A stretch of DNA of 64,000 bases from Muribaculum sp. (lineage in GTDB: Bacteria; Bacteroidota; Bacteroidia; Bacteroidales; Muribaculaceae), in contig JAMPAV010000006.1 of the NCBI GenBank assembly GCA_023667055.1, positions 1 through 64,000 of the forward strand, in the 5' to 3' direction. The notes under the pieces are model-generated. The model worked only from the letters and a program-made list of their open reading frames with translations, did not search any database and was not told where the DNA came from. The translations under genes were made by a program, and so were the position numbers. Positions 1 to 9,549 of this stretch are shown here, piece by piece (within the stretch, counting starts at the first letter, position 1; every line of letters starts with the position of its first letter).

Positions 1-66
1 TATCTCGTAAAGCGGTCTAATTTGTCCCAAGTTATTTTTTAATCATTACTTAATAATTCAACCATT

Positions 67-1113
67 ATGAAAAAATCTACCATCTTGCTTATCGCTGCAG
101 TTGCTGTAGCAGGCAGTGCCAACGCACAGCTCCGCTGGGATCCGGAAAATTCCTGGTATGGCACCCACTCTAAGTCTTACGACAAACTGTCGGACGACAA
201 AAAGTCTGTGATTCACGAACTCGTTCGCCAGGACAATGGCAACTACCGTAATGACCTTGAATACTACAAGGATGTGACTTTCACAGAAGATGAACCCTAT
301 TTTGTGGTTCAGTTCACAACCCAGAACTGCTCTTGGAATGAACTTGATTTCAAATTCCAGTTCATGCTCCAGCGTCAGGTCTCAGAGGGTCTGAAAGAAA
401 ACGGCGATGTTCAATGGAGTGCAAACACAAGTTCGTTCGACCCCGAATTCCCCTCTTTCCGCGATGACAAGAACAGAGTGATCGGACAATGGCATGCCGA
501 CACTTATCATCTTCTTGGTGCTTCAGTGGTGAATCCCAACGATGGCTCCACATATAGCGATGACATATATGTGATCAACCTTGCCGAGGAGGTACAGGGC
601 AATGATGGAGACAAGACCAAGGGACTCTTGTTCTCAGCCGGAGATGTATATTTCCCTCACTTCAATCCGTGGAATGTGATTCAGCAGCCTGATGAAAACG
701 GACTGAATGGCAAACAACAGCGTTCTTGGCTTGGTTTCGTATGCGGTGCACACGCATCTACTGTGACATCCGATAAGCCCACCGTAACTGTTCACTATAC
801 CGGTACTGTAGCTGACTCCAGCGATGCTCTGACCGTATGTGAAAACTACTCCTACAGCGAGGGAGGCAAGGAAGTGCGTGAAGATGACGAAGAGGATCCT
901 AATGCTGTCAGCACTCTTCAGGAAGAAAAAGTCAACGTTTATCTCAAAAACGGCAAATGTGTTGTTGCCAACGGTGCAAGTATTTCCGTATATGGCGTTG
1001 ATGGCAAATTGGTCATGAATGGTTTTGACAATGTGGAACTTCCTGCTGGTGTCTATGTGGTGAAGGCACAGAAAAATGGAATCTCAAATACTGTAAAAGC
1101 CATCGTAAGATAA
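67..1113 (+). CDS. Secreted protein with type IX secretion sorting tail, unknown function
   Basis: The 348-residue product starts with a clear signal peptide (about residues 1-20, ending SANAQ). The body, rich in Trp, Tyr and Asp, matches no family I can name. The last 60 or so residues have the form of a T9SS type A sorting domain: a short beta-rich module with SVYGVDGKLV, then LPAGVYVVKA and a C-terminal KAIVR. Family knowledge says such tails direct export across the outer membrane and are cleaved at the surface, so a surface-attached or released protein is inferred. An acidic linker (EDDEEDPN) precedes the tail. The gene stands alone and ends in a strong hairpin terminator; its promoter lies at or beyond the window edge. 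Confidence 0.85.
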   Translation: MKKSTILLIAAVAVAGSANAQLRWDPENSWYGTHSKSYDKLSDDKKSVIHELVRQDNGNYRNDLEYYKDVTFTEDEPYFVVQFTTQNCSWNELDFKFQFMLQRQVSEGLKENGDVQWSANTSSFDPEFPSFRDDKNRVIGQWHADTYHLLGASVVNPNDGSTYSDDIYVINLAEEVQGNDGDKTKGLLFSAGDVYFPHFNPWNVIQQPDENGLNGKQQRSWLGFVCGAHASTVTSDKPTVTVHYTGTVADSSDALTVCENYSYSEGGKEVREDDEEDPNAVSTLQEEKVNVYLKNGKCVVANGASISVYGVDGKLVMNGFDNVELPAGVYVVKAQKNGISNTVKAIVR

Positions 1114-1149
1114 AAGACATATATCGTCTGACCAACGAATATAGGCTGC

Positions 1150-1190
1150 AAACGGCTATGATGACAATGCTCATCGTAGCCGTTTTCTTT
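1150..1190 (+). terminator. Rho-independent terminator after the T9SS-tail protein
   Basis: AAACGGCTATGATGA at 1150 pairs with TCATCGTAGCCGTTT at 1171 (one mismatch) around a six-base loop and runs into a T-rich stretch (TTTTCTTT). Confidence 0.85.
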
Positions 1191-1284
1191 CATCTGCTAC
1201 TTCCAAATCTTATTCACATCGAAGTTGTCTAAACGCAGTTTAAATTTCTTATGGCAAATTTGGCAATTTTTATGACATTAAGTC

Positions 1285-2214
1285 TTAATATTGTTCCGGA
1301 GTGAGGCCTGTGACTTGGAGGATGAAATCAGGGTCTATTCCATTGTCAAAAAGTTTTCGAGCGGTGAAGCGCACTCCTTCCTCTCTGCCTTCCTCTCTGC
1401 CTTCCTCTCTGCCTTCTTCTCTGCCTTCTTCTCTGCCCTCTTGTCTGCCTTCTTCTCTGCCCTCTTCTCTGCCTTGGACAAGCCCTTCTTCTCTTGCCCA
1501 GTCGTAAGCTAACTGCATATCCTCCAGTTTCCTCTGCGACTGTCCGTACGTCACGACGTCCTCTGCTGCCAGATTGCTTATTTCGGCGGCTTCAAACATT
1601 TCCTCGTATTTTTTACTTTTGTATGCCTCTGAATTCTTGTCCATAAGATGCATGTTTTTTATGATGAATGTTATTTGTTCCAGTTCTGTCTCACATTCTT
1701 CCCATGTAGGCTTTACCTCTTCAAGTGAAACAATCAGTAGTCTCATTATGTTTGAGAAAACTTCGTGGGTCTCTGACTCCATCATGCGGAAATCTTGCAC
1801 AAGCTTATTGTAAAGATGCTTGAAATTGAAATCGACAATGAAAATCCCAAACACAGGGTCAAATTCGTACATCCTGCCCTTTCTGCCCTGGGCAACGAGC
1901 GCATTTGAAATATAGTACATCACACGCTTCTCAAAGTTCGAGTGATACACCTGCTGCATCTCGACAATGAAATGCTCCTTGTCCCTTTCCTTAACTGAGG
2001 TGCAATAAACGTCGTACACTATCCTCTTGCCGTTGGGATCCGGTGGAAGCACCTCCTTGTCGTGATAAACTACATCTTCTACGTGTATTCCCTCCTTTTG
2101 GAATAGGATGTTAAGGAATCTGACCAATACATGTTTGAATTTTTCCGTTCCGAAAAGACGCTTGAATCCGAAATCGGTCATCAGATTCATGAAAGTTTCT
2201 TTGATATCATCCAT
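1285..2214 (-). CDS. Rpn family PD-(D/E)XK nuclease / putative transposase protein
   Basis: The 309-residue protein has the N-terminus typical of the Rpn/PDDEXK transposase-nuclease family (MTDFGFKRLFG, then LVRFLNILF). A PD-(D/E)XK-like core follows: D in YDVYC near residue 69 and the E-x-Q pair in IVEMQQ near residue 85. Known relatives are RecA-independent recombination-promoting nucleases, often multicopy. The C-terminus carries eight to nine REEG/RQEG tetrapeptides, a highly charged helix coded by a 12-base tandem repeat at 1378-1473. No terminal inverted repeats or target duplication are visible, so I call it a stand-alone nuclease gene rather than an insertion sequence. Confidence 0.85.
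   Translation of the reverse strand: MDDIKETFMNLMTDFGFKRLFGTEKFKHVLVRFLNILFQKEGIHVEDVVYHDKEVLPPDPNGKRIVYDVYCTSVKERDKEHFIVEMQQVYHSNFEKRVMYYISNALVAQGRKGRMYEFDPVFGIFIVDFNFKHLYNKLVQDFRMMESETHEVFSNIMRLLIVSLEEVKPTWEECETELEQITFIIKNMHLMDKNSEAYKSKKYEEMFEAAEISNLAAEDVVTYGQSQRKLEDMQLAYDWAREEGLVQGREEGREEGRQEGREEGREEGREEGREEGREEGVRFTARKLFDNGIDPDFILQVTGLTPEQY
1378..1473. repeat. 12-base tandem repeat, eight units, coding REEG
   Basis: Eight consecutive 12-base units of the form NTCNTSTCTGCC (plus strand) lie inside the Rpn-type gene. Read on the minus strand each unit codes Arg-Glu-Glu-Gly or Arg-Gln-Glu-Gly. Unit gain or loss keeps the frame, so only the length of the charged tail would change. Confidence 0.9.
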
Positions 2215-2237
2215 GTTGCTGTATTCTTTTTGGTTTG

Positions 2238-2267
2238 CTAAATTAGTAATATTTTCCGAATTATCAA
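2238..2267 (-). promoter_or_regulatory. Bacteroidetes-type promoter for the Rpn-type gene
   Basis: On the minus strand a TAATTTAG element (2238-2245; consensus TAnnTTTG with one mismatch) lies 19 bases downstream of a TTG (2265-2267) and about 25 bases before the start codon. Confidence 0.5.
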
Positions 2268-2309
2268 AATTTATTTTAGAAGTTTGTGTGCTTTTTCAGC
2301 GGTTAGAAT

Positions 2310-2338
2310 AAAAAGCCACCGAGATATATCCCGGTGGC
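2310..2338 (-). terminator. Terminator of the GH95 gene
   Basis: GCCACCG (2315-2321) pairs with CGGTGGC (2332-2338). On the minus strand the hairpin is followed by a run of T. It lies just past the GH95 stop codon. Confidence 0.8.
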
Positions 2339-2365
2339 AATCACTAACTTGGATTCTACGATGAC

Positions 2366-4798
2366 TCAGATATGCGATGAAATGTGGTATGTACGACCCG
2401 GTTCTGTGGCCAGATCATACTCGAAAATTTTGTTTAACACGGGATACTTCGGATTGGCCTCATCCGAGATAAGAGCCTGCTTTACTGATGGCCGTGAGTA
2501 ATACTGATTGGGATTCTCCCCCTTAGCCTCCCTGAGACCCTCACCCGTGAGAGGCACGTATGACCGCAACCTGAGGTTTCCGCCAAGGTTTGACCGGATT
2601 TCAGCGTTGTCAAGTCTTCCGGAACTCCAATCCATATCAATGACAAAACCACCCCTTGCCACAAGACCATTCACTCGACCCGAGTCCCATTTGGATGGAA
2701 GAGCAGGAAGCAGATGCACCGCCGCGTCATGACTCTGCATGAGCATCTCCGCCACACCCGCAGTATATCCGAAATTACCATCTATCTGAAAAGGAGGATG
2801 AGCATCAAACATGTTGGGATACAATCGGCCTCCAAACAGATTCTCTATGATCTTATAGGCATGGTTGCCATCAAGCATCCGTGCCCACAGATTGATTTTC
2901 CATCCTATCGACCAGCCTGTGGCCTCATCGCCGCGCTGGATCAAAGTGTTCTTGACTGCTTCAAAAAGCAATGGCTGTGTATAAGGGGAAATCTGATTTG
3001 ACGGATACAGTCCGTAAGCATGGGATATGTGCCGGTGTTTGCTTTCCGGATTATCCACATCTTCAAGCCATTCCTGAAGCTGGTTGTGACGTCCTATTTG
3101 CATCGGAGCCATCTGCGATATTTGTTTTTTCAGAGATTCCGCGTAATACTTATCCTTGCCAAGAATCTCCGTGGCTGCAAGAGTGGACGAGAAAAGGTCG
3201 AAAGCTATCTGATTGTCCATTGTGCATCCTCCCACAGTGGTAGTGCCGTTTTTCTTCTCATCCCCATCGGGACCATGTTCTGGAGACATGCTCGGACACG
3301 TCACCTTCCATCCATATTGCGGATGCTCCACCATATACGAAAGGAAAAAATCCGAAGCCCCTTTCAAGACTGGATACATCTCTTCCAAAAACTTCCTGTC
3401 ACCGGTATAGAGATAATGTTCCCATATATGTCGGCAAAGCCATGCTCCTCCGTTAGGCCACATGCCAAAGAAAGCCCTGTCGATCATTCCCGAGACGCGC
3501 CAGATATCAGTGTTGTGATGAGCCACCCATCCATTACATCCATACATGGTCCGTGCAGTCTCGCGCCCATTTTCAGCCAGTTCCTTGAGCATTGCAAAAA
3601 GAGGTGAATGTGTCTCCGACAGGTTGGTGACCTCTGCCGGCCAATAGTTCATTTCCGTATTTATGTTTATGGTGTATTTGCTGTCCCATGGAGGAGTCGA
3701 TTCGTTGTTCCAAATACCTTGCAGGTTGGCCGGTTGCCCTCCGGGCTGAGACGATGATATCAGAAGATAGCGTCCATATTGAAACAGCAGTGCTGCCAGC
3801 GAATTGTCATGGTTCTGAGCAAATTCCCTTATGCGTGTGCCGGTATCTTTTTTCAGAATGTCATTATCGGCTTCTCCCAGATTAAGCGAAACGCGGTCAA
3901 ACTGCTGTCTGTAAGTGTCAATGTGTCTTCCGCGGGCTTCGTCATAGCTTTTGGCGAGGGCATTGTCTATATAGGCTGTTGCCTTTTTGTGAGGGTTTCC
4001 TCCAATACTGAGATAATCCTTGAAATTAGTGGCCGCCGATATGTACAGCGTCACCGTGTCTGCCCCGGATATTGTCATGGACCTGCCTGATGTTGAGATT
4101 CGTCCACCTGCAGCAACGGCCTTCACCTGAACCTCTGCTGTTATTTTCCCAGGCACACCCTCGTGGTCAGATGCCTTTTCAGTCATTATAAGCCGATCCT
4201 TGGCAGCCTTTATTTCATGCTGCATGGGCGATGTGAAGGTTGCCGACAAGGATATGCTGCCTGGGTGTCCGGATGTGAGCTGCATTATTATCACATCATC
4301 TGCAAAAGATGAGAAAATCTCACGCTTATAGACCACCTCCCCAACTGTATATTTTGTAGAGACGATTGCATTGGCAATATCAAGTTCCCTCCTATAGTCG
4401 CGTGCATTCTCATGCCCGGGAAAAGAAATGTTAAGACTGCCAAGAGGTTGATAGGGCATACCGTTGCGCGGAGTCTCGAAATTCTTCCCTACTGTAGCCT
4501 GTGCTTCCTTGTAGCGTCCTTCAAACACCATTTGTCTGATTTCAGGTAGGGCCTCGAGAGCCTTAGGATTGTCATTTCGATAGGGACTTCCGGCCCAGAA
4601 TGTCTCTTCGTTAAGTTGGATTTCCTCGTTGGGTACTCCTCCATACACCATGGCCCCTATTCTTGAATTGCCTATTGGCAAGGCTTCTGTCCAGGTGGAT
4701 GCCGGCCCGGGATACCACAGACTCATCGTATCTGCCCAAGTATTACTGAGGGTCAGTGACGATGCGATGGCGCAAAATGCACATAATATTCGCTTCAT
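2366..4798 (-). CDS. GH95 family alpha-L-fucosidase/galactosidase, secreted
   Basis: The 810-residue protein has a signal peptide (residues 1-22, ending TWA) and the full GH95 layout: N-terminal beta domain ([18 protein letters not shown]), an (alpha/alpha)6 barrel and a C-terminal beta domain. The residues that match the characterised catalytic set are present by eye: N378 and N380 in [11 protein letters not shown]507 in SMSPEHG and D673 in QIDGNFG. GH95 enzymes invert terminal alpha-1,2-L-fucose, and some prefer L-galactose, so the exact sugar is open. The gene is divergent from the lyase-led operon with 178 bases between them, which suggests shared control. It ends in its own terminator. 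Confidence 0.93.
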   Translation of the reverse strand: MKRILCAFCAIASSLTLSNTWADTMSLWYPGPASTWTEALPIGNSRIGAMVYGGVPNEEIQLNEETFWAGSPYRNDNPKALEALPEIRQMVFEGRYKEAQATVGKNFETPRNGMPYQPLGSLNISFPGHENARDYRRELDIANAIVSTKYTVGEVVYKREIFSSFADDVIIMQLTSGHPGSISLSATFTSPMQHEIKAAKDRLIMTEKASDHEGVPGKITAEVQVKAVAAGGRISTSGRSMTISGADTVTLYISAATNFKDYLSIGGNPHKKATAYIDNALAKSYDEARGRHIDTYRQQFDRVSLNLGEADNDILKKDTGTRIREFAQNHDNSLAALLFQYGRYLLISSSQPGGQPANLQGIWNNESTPPWDSKYTININTEMNYWPAEVTNLSETHSPLFAMLKELAENGRETARTMYGCNGWVAHHNTDIWRVSGMIDRAFFGMWPNGGAWLCRHIWEHYLYTGDRKFLEEMYPVLKGASDFFLSYMVEHPQYGWKVTCPSMSPEHGPDGDEKKNGTTTVGGCTMDNQIAFDLFSSTLAATEILGKDKYYAESLKKQISQMAPMQIGRHNQLQEWLEDVDNPESKHRHISHAYGLYPSNQISPYTQPLLFEAVKNTLIQRGDEATGWSIGWKINLWARMLDGNHAYKIIENLFGGRLYPNMFDAHPPFQIDGNFGYTAGVAEMLMQSHDAAVHLLPALPSKWDSGRVNGLVARGGFVIDMDWSSGRLDNAEIRSNLGGNLRLRSYVPLTGEGLREAKGENPNQYYSRPSVKQALISDEANPKYPVLNKIFEYDLATEPGRTYHISSHI

Positions 4799-4847
4799 GC
4801 TTTTTTATTTACGTTTGTTTTTGTAATTTTGATAATTTTTCTACCTG

Positions 4848-4916
4848 TTAATACGTATAATCCACGAATATTCCTCATTCTTCAATTGAGTATTCTATGA
4901 TGCAGGTTCGTATTAA
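4848..4916. promoter_or_regulatory. Inverted repeat in the divergent GH95 / lyase intergenic region
   Basis: TTAATACG at 4848-4855 is mirrored by CGTATTAA at 4909-4916, 53 bases apart, between two divergent carbohydrate-degradation genes. This is a possible regulator site. A TAATTTTG -7-like element at 4824-4831 on the plus strand lacks a TTG at the right distance, so no promoter is called. Confidence 0.3.
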
Positions 4917-4976
4917 TTACAAAACGGAAAAATTTCCATGTTTATTTGTAACACACGACAATTTTCGACTTTTATT

Positions 4977-7703
4977 ATGAAACATTTATTTTTGACAATA
5001 CTGGGACTCGCTTTTTCCTTTAGCATATTCGGCTCCTTGACGAAAGGGGGCATGCCCTCGATGCATCCAAGGCTACTCACGACATCCGACAAGCTGAATG
5101 AGGTCAGGACTATGATTGACCGGCAACCATGGGCCGCAGATGTTTTCAAGAAACTGTCGGACCGCACCGATGTCTATGCCGACAAGGATCCCGGATGGCT
5201 TGAATCCAGGCTTCAGATGTATTGGAACTCTCATGCCACCGATGTATATGTACGTGGTGAATTCTATGATCACGCAGGTGGCGCACCTGCACCGGCACCA
5301 ACTGTCATGTACACCGGTGCACGCAACCATGCCACTAATTATGTGCGCCCGAAGCTCGCCGAACTCGAACCTTATTGTGAAGACCCGAGAGGCATGCATT
5401 TGAGAAACGGAAGTCTTGATGACAAACCTTATGAATGGGTCAACCTGAGCAAGACCGGCAATATAATCCAAAGCATAAATGCTGAGATTCTTGGCATTGC
5501 ACGCGATGCCGCCTTTTTATATTGGATCACAAATGATGAGAAATATGCACGTCTTGCGGCTAAGGTATTTGACACTTACATGACCGGAATATACTATAGA
5601 AACGTGCCGGTGGACCTCAACAACGGCCACCAACAGACCCTTGTGGGTATGACCAGTTTTGAAGTGATTCATGAGAATGCCCTCGATGCCGTAGTGCCTC
5701 TGTATGATTTTCTATACGACTATCTGAGCCTTAATTATCCTGGTAAGATGGAAATTTATGGAGCCGCCCTTAAGAAATGGGCCGACAACATAATTGACAA
5801 TGGTGTGCCTCACAACAACTGGAACCTTATTCAGGCATGCTTCATCCTCAACATCGGACTCGTGCTTGAAGACAATGACACGTATGCCGATAAAAAGGGA
5901 AGGGAATATTATATAGGATATGTGCTTGACGACTCGTCGATACGCCAATGGTCGCTGAAGCAACTTGCCGCATACGGCTTCGATGATGCCACTGGAATAT
6001 GGGCGGAATGCCCTGGCTATAGCATCGGCGTGGTCAATGACTATGCCAACCTCTTGCTTATGTTCCACCAGAATATGGGTATGAATCTTTTGGATGAGAT
6101 TCCGGTTTTGGAAAAAGCGGTAGCAGCCACACCTCAGTATCTTTTTCCAAATGGACTTACTGTCGGTTTCGGCGACACTCATTCAGGGTTACTGCGTACG
6201 AGCCACATAGGAAGAATGGTGGAAAACGCTCGGGCTTTCGGCGACACTGCACGGGAAATGAGATTCAGCAAAATGTATCGGCTGTTCGATGCCATCGCCG
6301 GTGGTTCGGGCAACAAGAAAAGTAGTCCGAGGGTGGCCGTCTCTACCTTTTTCGAGGATAAACCCATAGAATTTGATGAGAGTGTCAAGCCTGGCAACAT
6401 TGATGACTATGTGACTCCGACATTCTATGCCCCTAATGTGAGCTGGGTGGTGCAGCGCAGCGGAATGCATCCGCACCATAGCCTGATGGCTTCGCTGAAT
6501 GGCAGCTACGGCAATCACATGCACGCCAACGGCATAAGTTTGGAACTCTATGGCAAAGGCCTCGTGCTGGGTCCTGATGCCGGAATTGGAAAGTCGCTCT
6601 ATTCGGGACTGGATTATCTCGAATACTATAGCCAATTCCCTTCGCACAATACAGTCTGCGTGGATGGCGTGTCGTCTTATCCGGTGATGAAGAGTAACCA
6701 TGCATTCAAGGTGAACGGATGTTTTCCGGCTCCCGGCAGCGATGTGGAATATCACCCGCTCAGTTATTCGCTGCTAAGTTTCATCGAACCTGAATCTTTT
6801 GCCAATCAGCAGAGGATGACAAGTGTGGTGACAGTGGATAGCATCAACGGATATTATATCGATGTGTTCAGAAGCGCAAGGATAGAGGGAGATGACAAGA
6901 CCCACGACTATTTCTACCACAATCTTGGTCAGAAAATGTCGGTCACCGGACATGGAGGTGAAGACCTCGGTCTGCATCCAACGGAAGAACTGTCGTTTGC
7001 AGGTGCCCACCTTTATGCCTATTCTTACATATACGACAAGAAATCTGCACTCACAGACTCGGATGTGAAGACGACCTTCAACGTTGAGATGCCCGGCGGA
7101 GATGACATAAACATGAACCTCTGGATGAAAGGCGAGGGAAATAGAAAAGTTTTCTCTGCACTAAGTCCGATGACAGAAGGATTGACACGTGTCAAAGACA
7201 TGCCATACGATATTGCGGCTCAACCCACTCTCACATTTGTGGCCCGTCAATACGGTGAGGCATGGAATAAGCCGTTTGTGGCTGTCTATGAACCTTCTTC
7301 TGTCAGCGAGCCGGGAAGTATCATGTCGGTGTCCTATCCGGAAGTGAAGGGTGGCAATGAGGCAACTCGTGCTTTGGAAATAAGACTTAAAGATGGCAGC
7401 AAGGACCATGTCATAGTTTCCGATAGCAACGATGTAGATTGCATTTCCGGAAAGATGTCATCACGTGCCTCCTACTCCTTTTGGAGAGACGGCAAAAAGG
7501 GGAATGATATGGCTTTCATAGGCAATGGGGTATCTCTTTCAGCCCCCGGAATAAAAATTCGGGCCGACAGACCCTGCGATGTGCTTGTAAGGAAGGAAAA
7601 CGGGGTGTGGAAATACACATCTTCCGCCGACTTCCGGCTTTCTGTCGGCGGAAAACAATATAATCTTCCCGCTGCGGAATCATTCACAGTAATCGGACAA
7701 TAA
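4977..7703 (+). CDS. Heparinase II/III-type polysaccharide lyase, secreted
   Basis: The 908-residue product, counted from the ATG at 4977, starts MKHLFLTILGLAF, a good signal peptide; an ATG 39 bases upstream would put a hydrophilic extension in front of it and is less likely. The layout is an N-terminal (alpha/alpha) toroid (HPRLLTTSDKLNEV start, HNNWN near residue 278) followed by a heparinase II/III-like beta-sandwich (HMHANGISLELYG near residue 513, then FPSHNTVCVDG). These families cleave uronic-acid polysaccharides by beta-elimination. The particular PL family and substrate cannot be fixed by eye. It is the first gene of a five-gene CAZyme run on the plus strand. Confidence 0.85.
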   Translation: MKHLFLTILGLAFSFSIFGSLTKGGMPSMHPRLLTTSDKLNEVRTMIDRQPWAADVFKKLSDRTDVYADKDPGWLESRLQMYWNSHATDVYVRGEFYDHAGGAPAPAPTVMYTGARNHATNYVRPKLAELEPYCEDPRGMHLRNGSLDDKPYEWVNLSKTGNIIQSINAEILGIARDAAFLYWITNDEKYARLAAKVFDTYMTGIYYRNVPVDLNNGHQQTLVGMTSFEVIHENALDAVVPLYDFLYDYLSLNYPGKMEIYGAALKKWADNIIDNGVPHNNWNLIQACFILNIGLVLEDNDTYADKKGREYYIGYVLDDSSIRQWSLKQLAAYGFDDATGIWAECPGYSIGVVNDYANLLLMFHQNMGMNLLDEIPVLEKAVAATPQYLFPNGLTVGFGDTHSGLLRTSHIGRMVENARAFGDTAREMRFSKMYRLFDAIAGGSGNKKSSPRVAVSTFFEDKPIEFDESVKPGNIDDYVTPTFYAPNVSWVVQRSGMHPHHSLMASLNGSYGNHMHANGISLELYGKGLVLGPDAGIGKSLYSGLDYLEYYSQFPSHNTVCVDGVSSYPVMKSNHAFKVNGCFPAPGSDVEYHPLSYSLLSFIEPESFANQQRMTSVVTVDSINGYYIDVFRSARIEGDDKTHDYFYHNLGQKMSVTGHGGEDLGLHPTEELSFAGAHLYAYSYIYDKKSALTDSDVKTTFNVEMPGGDDINMNLWMKGEGNRKVFSALSPMTEGLTRVKDMPYDIAAQPTLTFVARQYGEAWNKPFVAVYEPSSVSEPGSIMSVSYPEVKGGNEATRALEIRLKDGSKDHVIVSDSNDVDCISGKMSSRASYSFWRDGKKGNDMAFIGNGVSLSAPGIKIRADRPCDVLVRKENGVWKYTSSADFRLSVGGKQYNLPAAESFTVIGQ

Positions 7704-7705
7704 AA

Positions 7706-7919
7706 AAGTAATAAAATTCAACTTTCGCAAGCGAAAGTTGAGGTTTATAGGTTTATGGTTTATAGGTTTATTTTGTCTGTGACTTGCCAGTTCATAATCA
7801 AAGAACGAAATTGGTCAAATAATTATCTATAACTTCCATCAAAATACCGATAAAATAAACCCATAAACATATAAACCTATAAACTTTAAGTTGAGCTTGC
7901 GAAACTTAAGTAATAAAAT
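7706..7919. mobile_element. MITE-like inverted-repeat element flanked by 12-base direct repeats
   Basis: Two arms of about 55 bases face each other around a centre of about 75 bases. Both contain TTTCGCAAGC followed by GTTTATAGGTTTAT and GGTTTATTTT, the right arm in reverse complement. The element (about 7718-7907) is bounded by the same 12 bases, AAGTAATAAAAT, at 7706-7717 and 7908-7919, as expected of a target-site duplication. Removing it and one repeat leaves a short ordinary gap between the lyase stop codon and the GH39 start. There is no open reading frame inside, so it would be non-autonomous. A related half-copy lies at 20544-20590. Confidence 0.65.
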
Positions 7920-9539
7920 ATGAAGAAATTGATTGTATCAGTCCTTTTGGGCTGTGCGTTGAATGCAGCTGCCGACCGTACAGTGGATGCTTCGGTCAAG
8001 GGTGAGCATTTCGACCATTATTGGAGTGTGGGAGTCGGTGCCGGACGTGTCAACGAGGGTCTCCGCTCAAGTTGGCATGAACATCTAAAGATGGCCAAAG
8101 ATCACTGTGGATTTAAATTCGTGCGAATGCATGGACTATTCTGCGACGACATGTGCATCTATTTCGAAAAACCAGATGGCAAGGTGTCTTACAACTGGCA
8201 ATATGTCGATGATGTATATGACCGTATGCTTGCTCTCGGTGTACGCCCCTTTGTGGAATTGTCATTCTTCCCGACAGGAATAGCGGCCGATGGCAGCAAG
8301 ACACAGATGTGGTATCGCAACAATGTCACTCCCGACGTGGACAGATATGGCAAATGGCATGATCTTGTGGCTGCTTTCACGCAGCATCTCGTGGACCGCT
8401 ACGGCATAGACGAGGTGTCGCAATGGTACTTTGAAGTTTGGAACGAGCCTAATCTCGCAGGCTTTTTCGATGGCAACAAGAGCGATTATCTGAAAATGTA
8501 TAAGGTTTCGGCAGATGCCGTGAAGTCGGTGGATTCAAGACTTCGCGTGGGCGGTCCCGCTACCAGCAACTTCATAGCCGACAACAGGCACGACGGCGAG
8601 AGAATGGACTATTCCAAATCTCGCTTTTATTCACAGAATGAAATCAACAAGCAGCAATGGAAGGGTATCTGGATTGAGGAATTCCTCAAATTCTGCGAAA
8701 AGGAAAATCTCCCTGTTGATTTCGTATCGACTCATCCGTATCCAACCGATTATGCACTTGACCCTGACACAAAAAAAGGAAAGGATGCCATAAGATATGT
8801 CAATTCGCTTAAAGATGATATCGACTGGCTACGTAAGGTTTTGGCCAAAAGCAAATATCCTGATGCAGAGATTCACCTGACAGAGTGGAGCACAAGCCCC
8901 AACAGCCGAGACCGGATGCACGATGTGCTTCCTCCGGCTGCATATATCATGAAGACTAACCTGGAATGTGTGGGACTTGCAAATTCCCTTATGTATTGGA
9001 CCTTTACTGATGTGTTTGAGGAAAAAGGTGGTGGCGAGACTCCATTTCACGGAGGATTTGGTATGATCAATTATCAGGGACTTGTGAAACCAACCTTTCA
9101 TGCCTACCGCATGATGAACATGCTTGGCGATGAGAAACTTTATTATTCCGACCCCCTGTTTGTCAGCCGTCACTCTGATTCCGGTAAGATCACTGCCCTC
9201 GCTTTCAATTATCCTGATGAATATATTGAGTCTGTGCCGTCTGCGAGAAATTTCGGCAACTACATGAATGCAAGCGACCGGAATGTGGATGTCTCTATTG
9301 TAAATCTCAAGCCAAATGCCACTTTCACCGTTGAGATTCTCGACAATGAGAATGGAAATGTTTTTGAGGAATACAAAAACATTGGCAGTCCGCGTTCTCT
9401 CTCCATGTCTGAGACTCAGCATTTAAAAGACAAGGCATGGGCAACTAAGAAACTCACACTGAAAGCGGATGACAAAGGAAAGCTCGACATAAAATACGTG
9501 CTTTCTCCCTGGAGCTGCATGGTGATTAACGAAATTTGA
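7920..9539 (+). CDS. GH39 family glycoside hydrolase (beta-xylosidase/iduronidase type)
   Basis: The 539-residue protein has a signal peptide (MKKLIVSVLLGCALNAAA) and a GH39 TIM barrel: FKFVRMHGLFCD, VRPFVELSFFP, the acid/base E176 in FEVWNEPN, and the nucleophile E322 in IHLTEWS. GH39 enzymes are retaining; known activities include beta-xylosidase, alpha-L-iduronidase and others, so the substrate is not settled. A short C-terminal beta domain follows. The start codon directly follows the MITE-like element, so the spacing to the upstream lyase gene was altered by insertion; whether transcription still runs through is not known. Confidence 0.9.
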   Translation: MKKLIVSVLLGCALNAAADRTVDASVKGEHFDHYWSVGVGAGRVNEGLRSSWHEHLKMAKDHCGFKFVRMHGLFCDDMCIYFEKPDGKVSYNWQYVDDVYDRMLALGVRPFVELSFFPTGIAADGSKTQMWYRNNVTPDVDRYGKWHDLVAAFTQHLVDRYGIDEVSQWYFEVWNEPNLAGFFDGNKSDYLKMYKVSADAVKSVDSRLRVGGPATSNFIADNRHDGERMDYSKSRFYSQNEINKQQWKGIWIEEFLKFCEKENLPVDFVSTHPYPTDYALDPDTKKGKDAIRYVNSLKDDIDWLRKVLAKSKYPDAEIHLTEWSTSPNSRDRMHDVLPPAAYIMKTNLECVGLANSLMYWTFTDVFEEKGGGETPFHGGFGMINYQGLVKPTFHAYRMMNMLGDEKLYYSDPLFVSRHSDSGKITALAFNYPDEYIESVPSARNFGNYMNASDRNVDVSIVNLKPNATFTVEILDNENGNVFEEYKNIGSPRSLSMSETQHLKDKAWATKKLTLKADDKGKLDIKYVLSPWSCMVINEI

Positions 9540-9549
9540 CCATAATTTT

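Noticed and set aside
1285..2214. Complete insertion sequence around the Rpn-type gene
   Set aside because: No terminal inverted repeats or target-site duplication are visible on either side.
3020..3607. 195-residue open frame on the plus strand
   Set aside because: It lies antisense within the GH95 gene, has no signal, motif or promoter, and its codon use follows the minus-strand gene.
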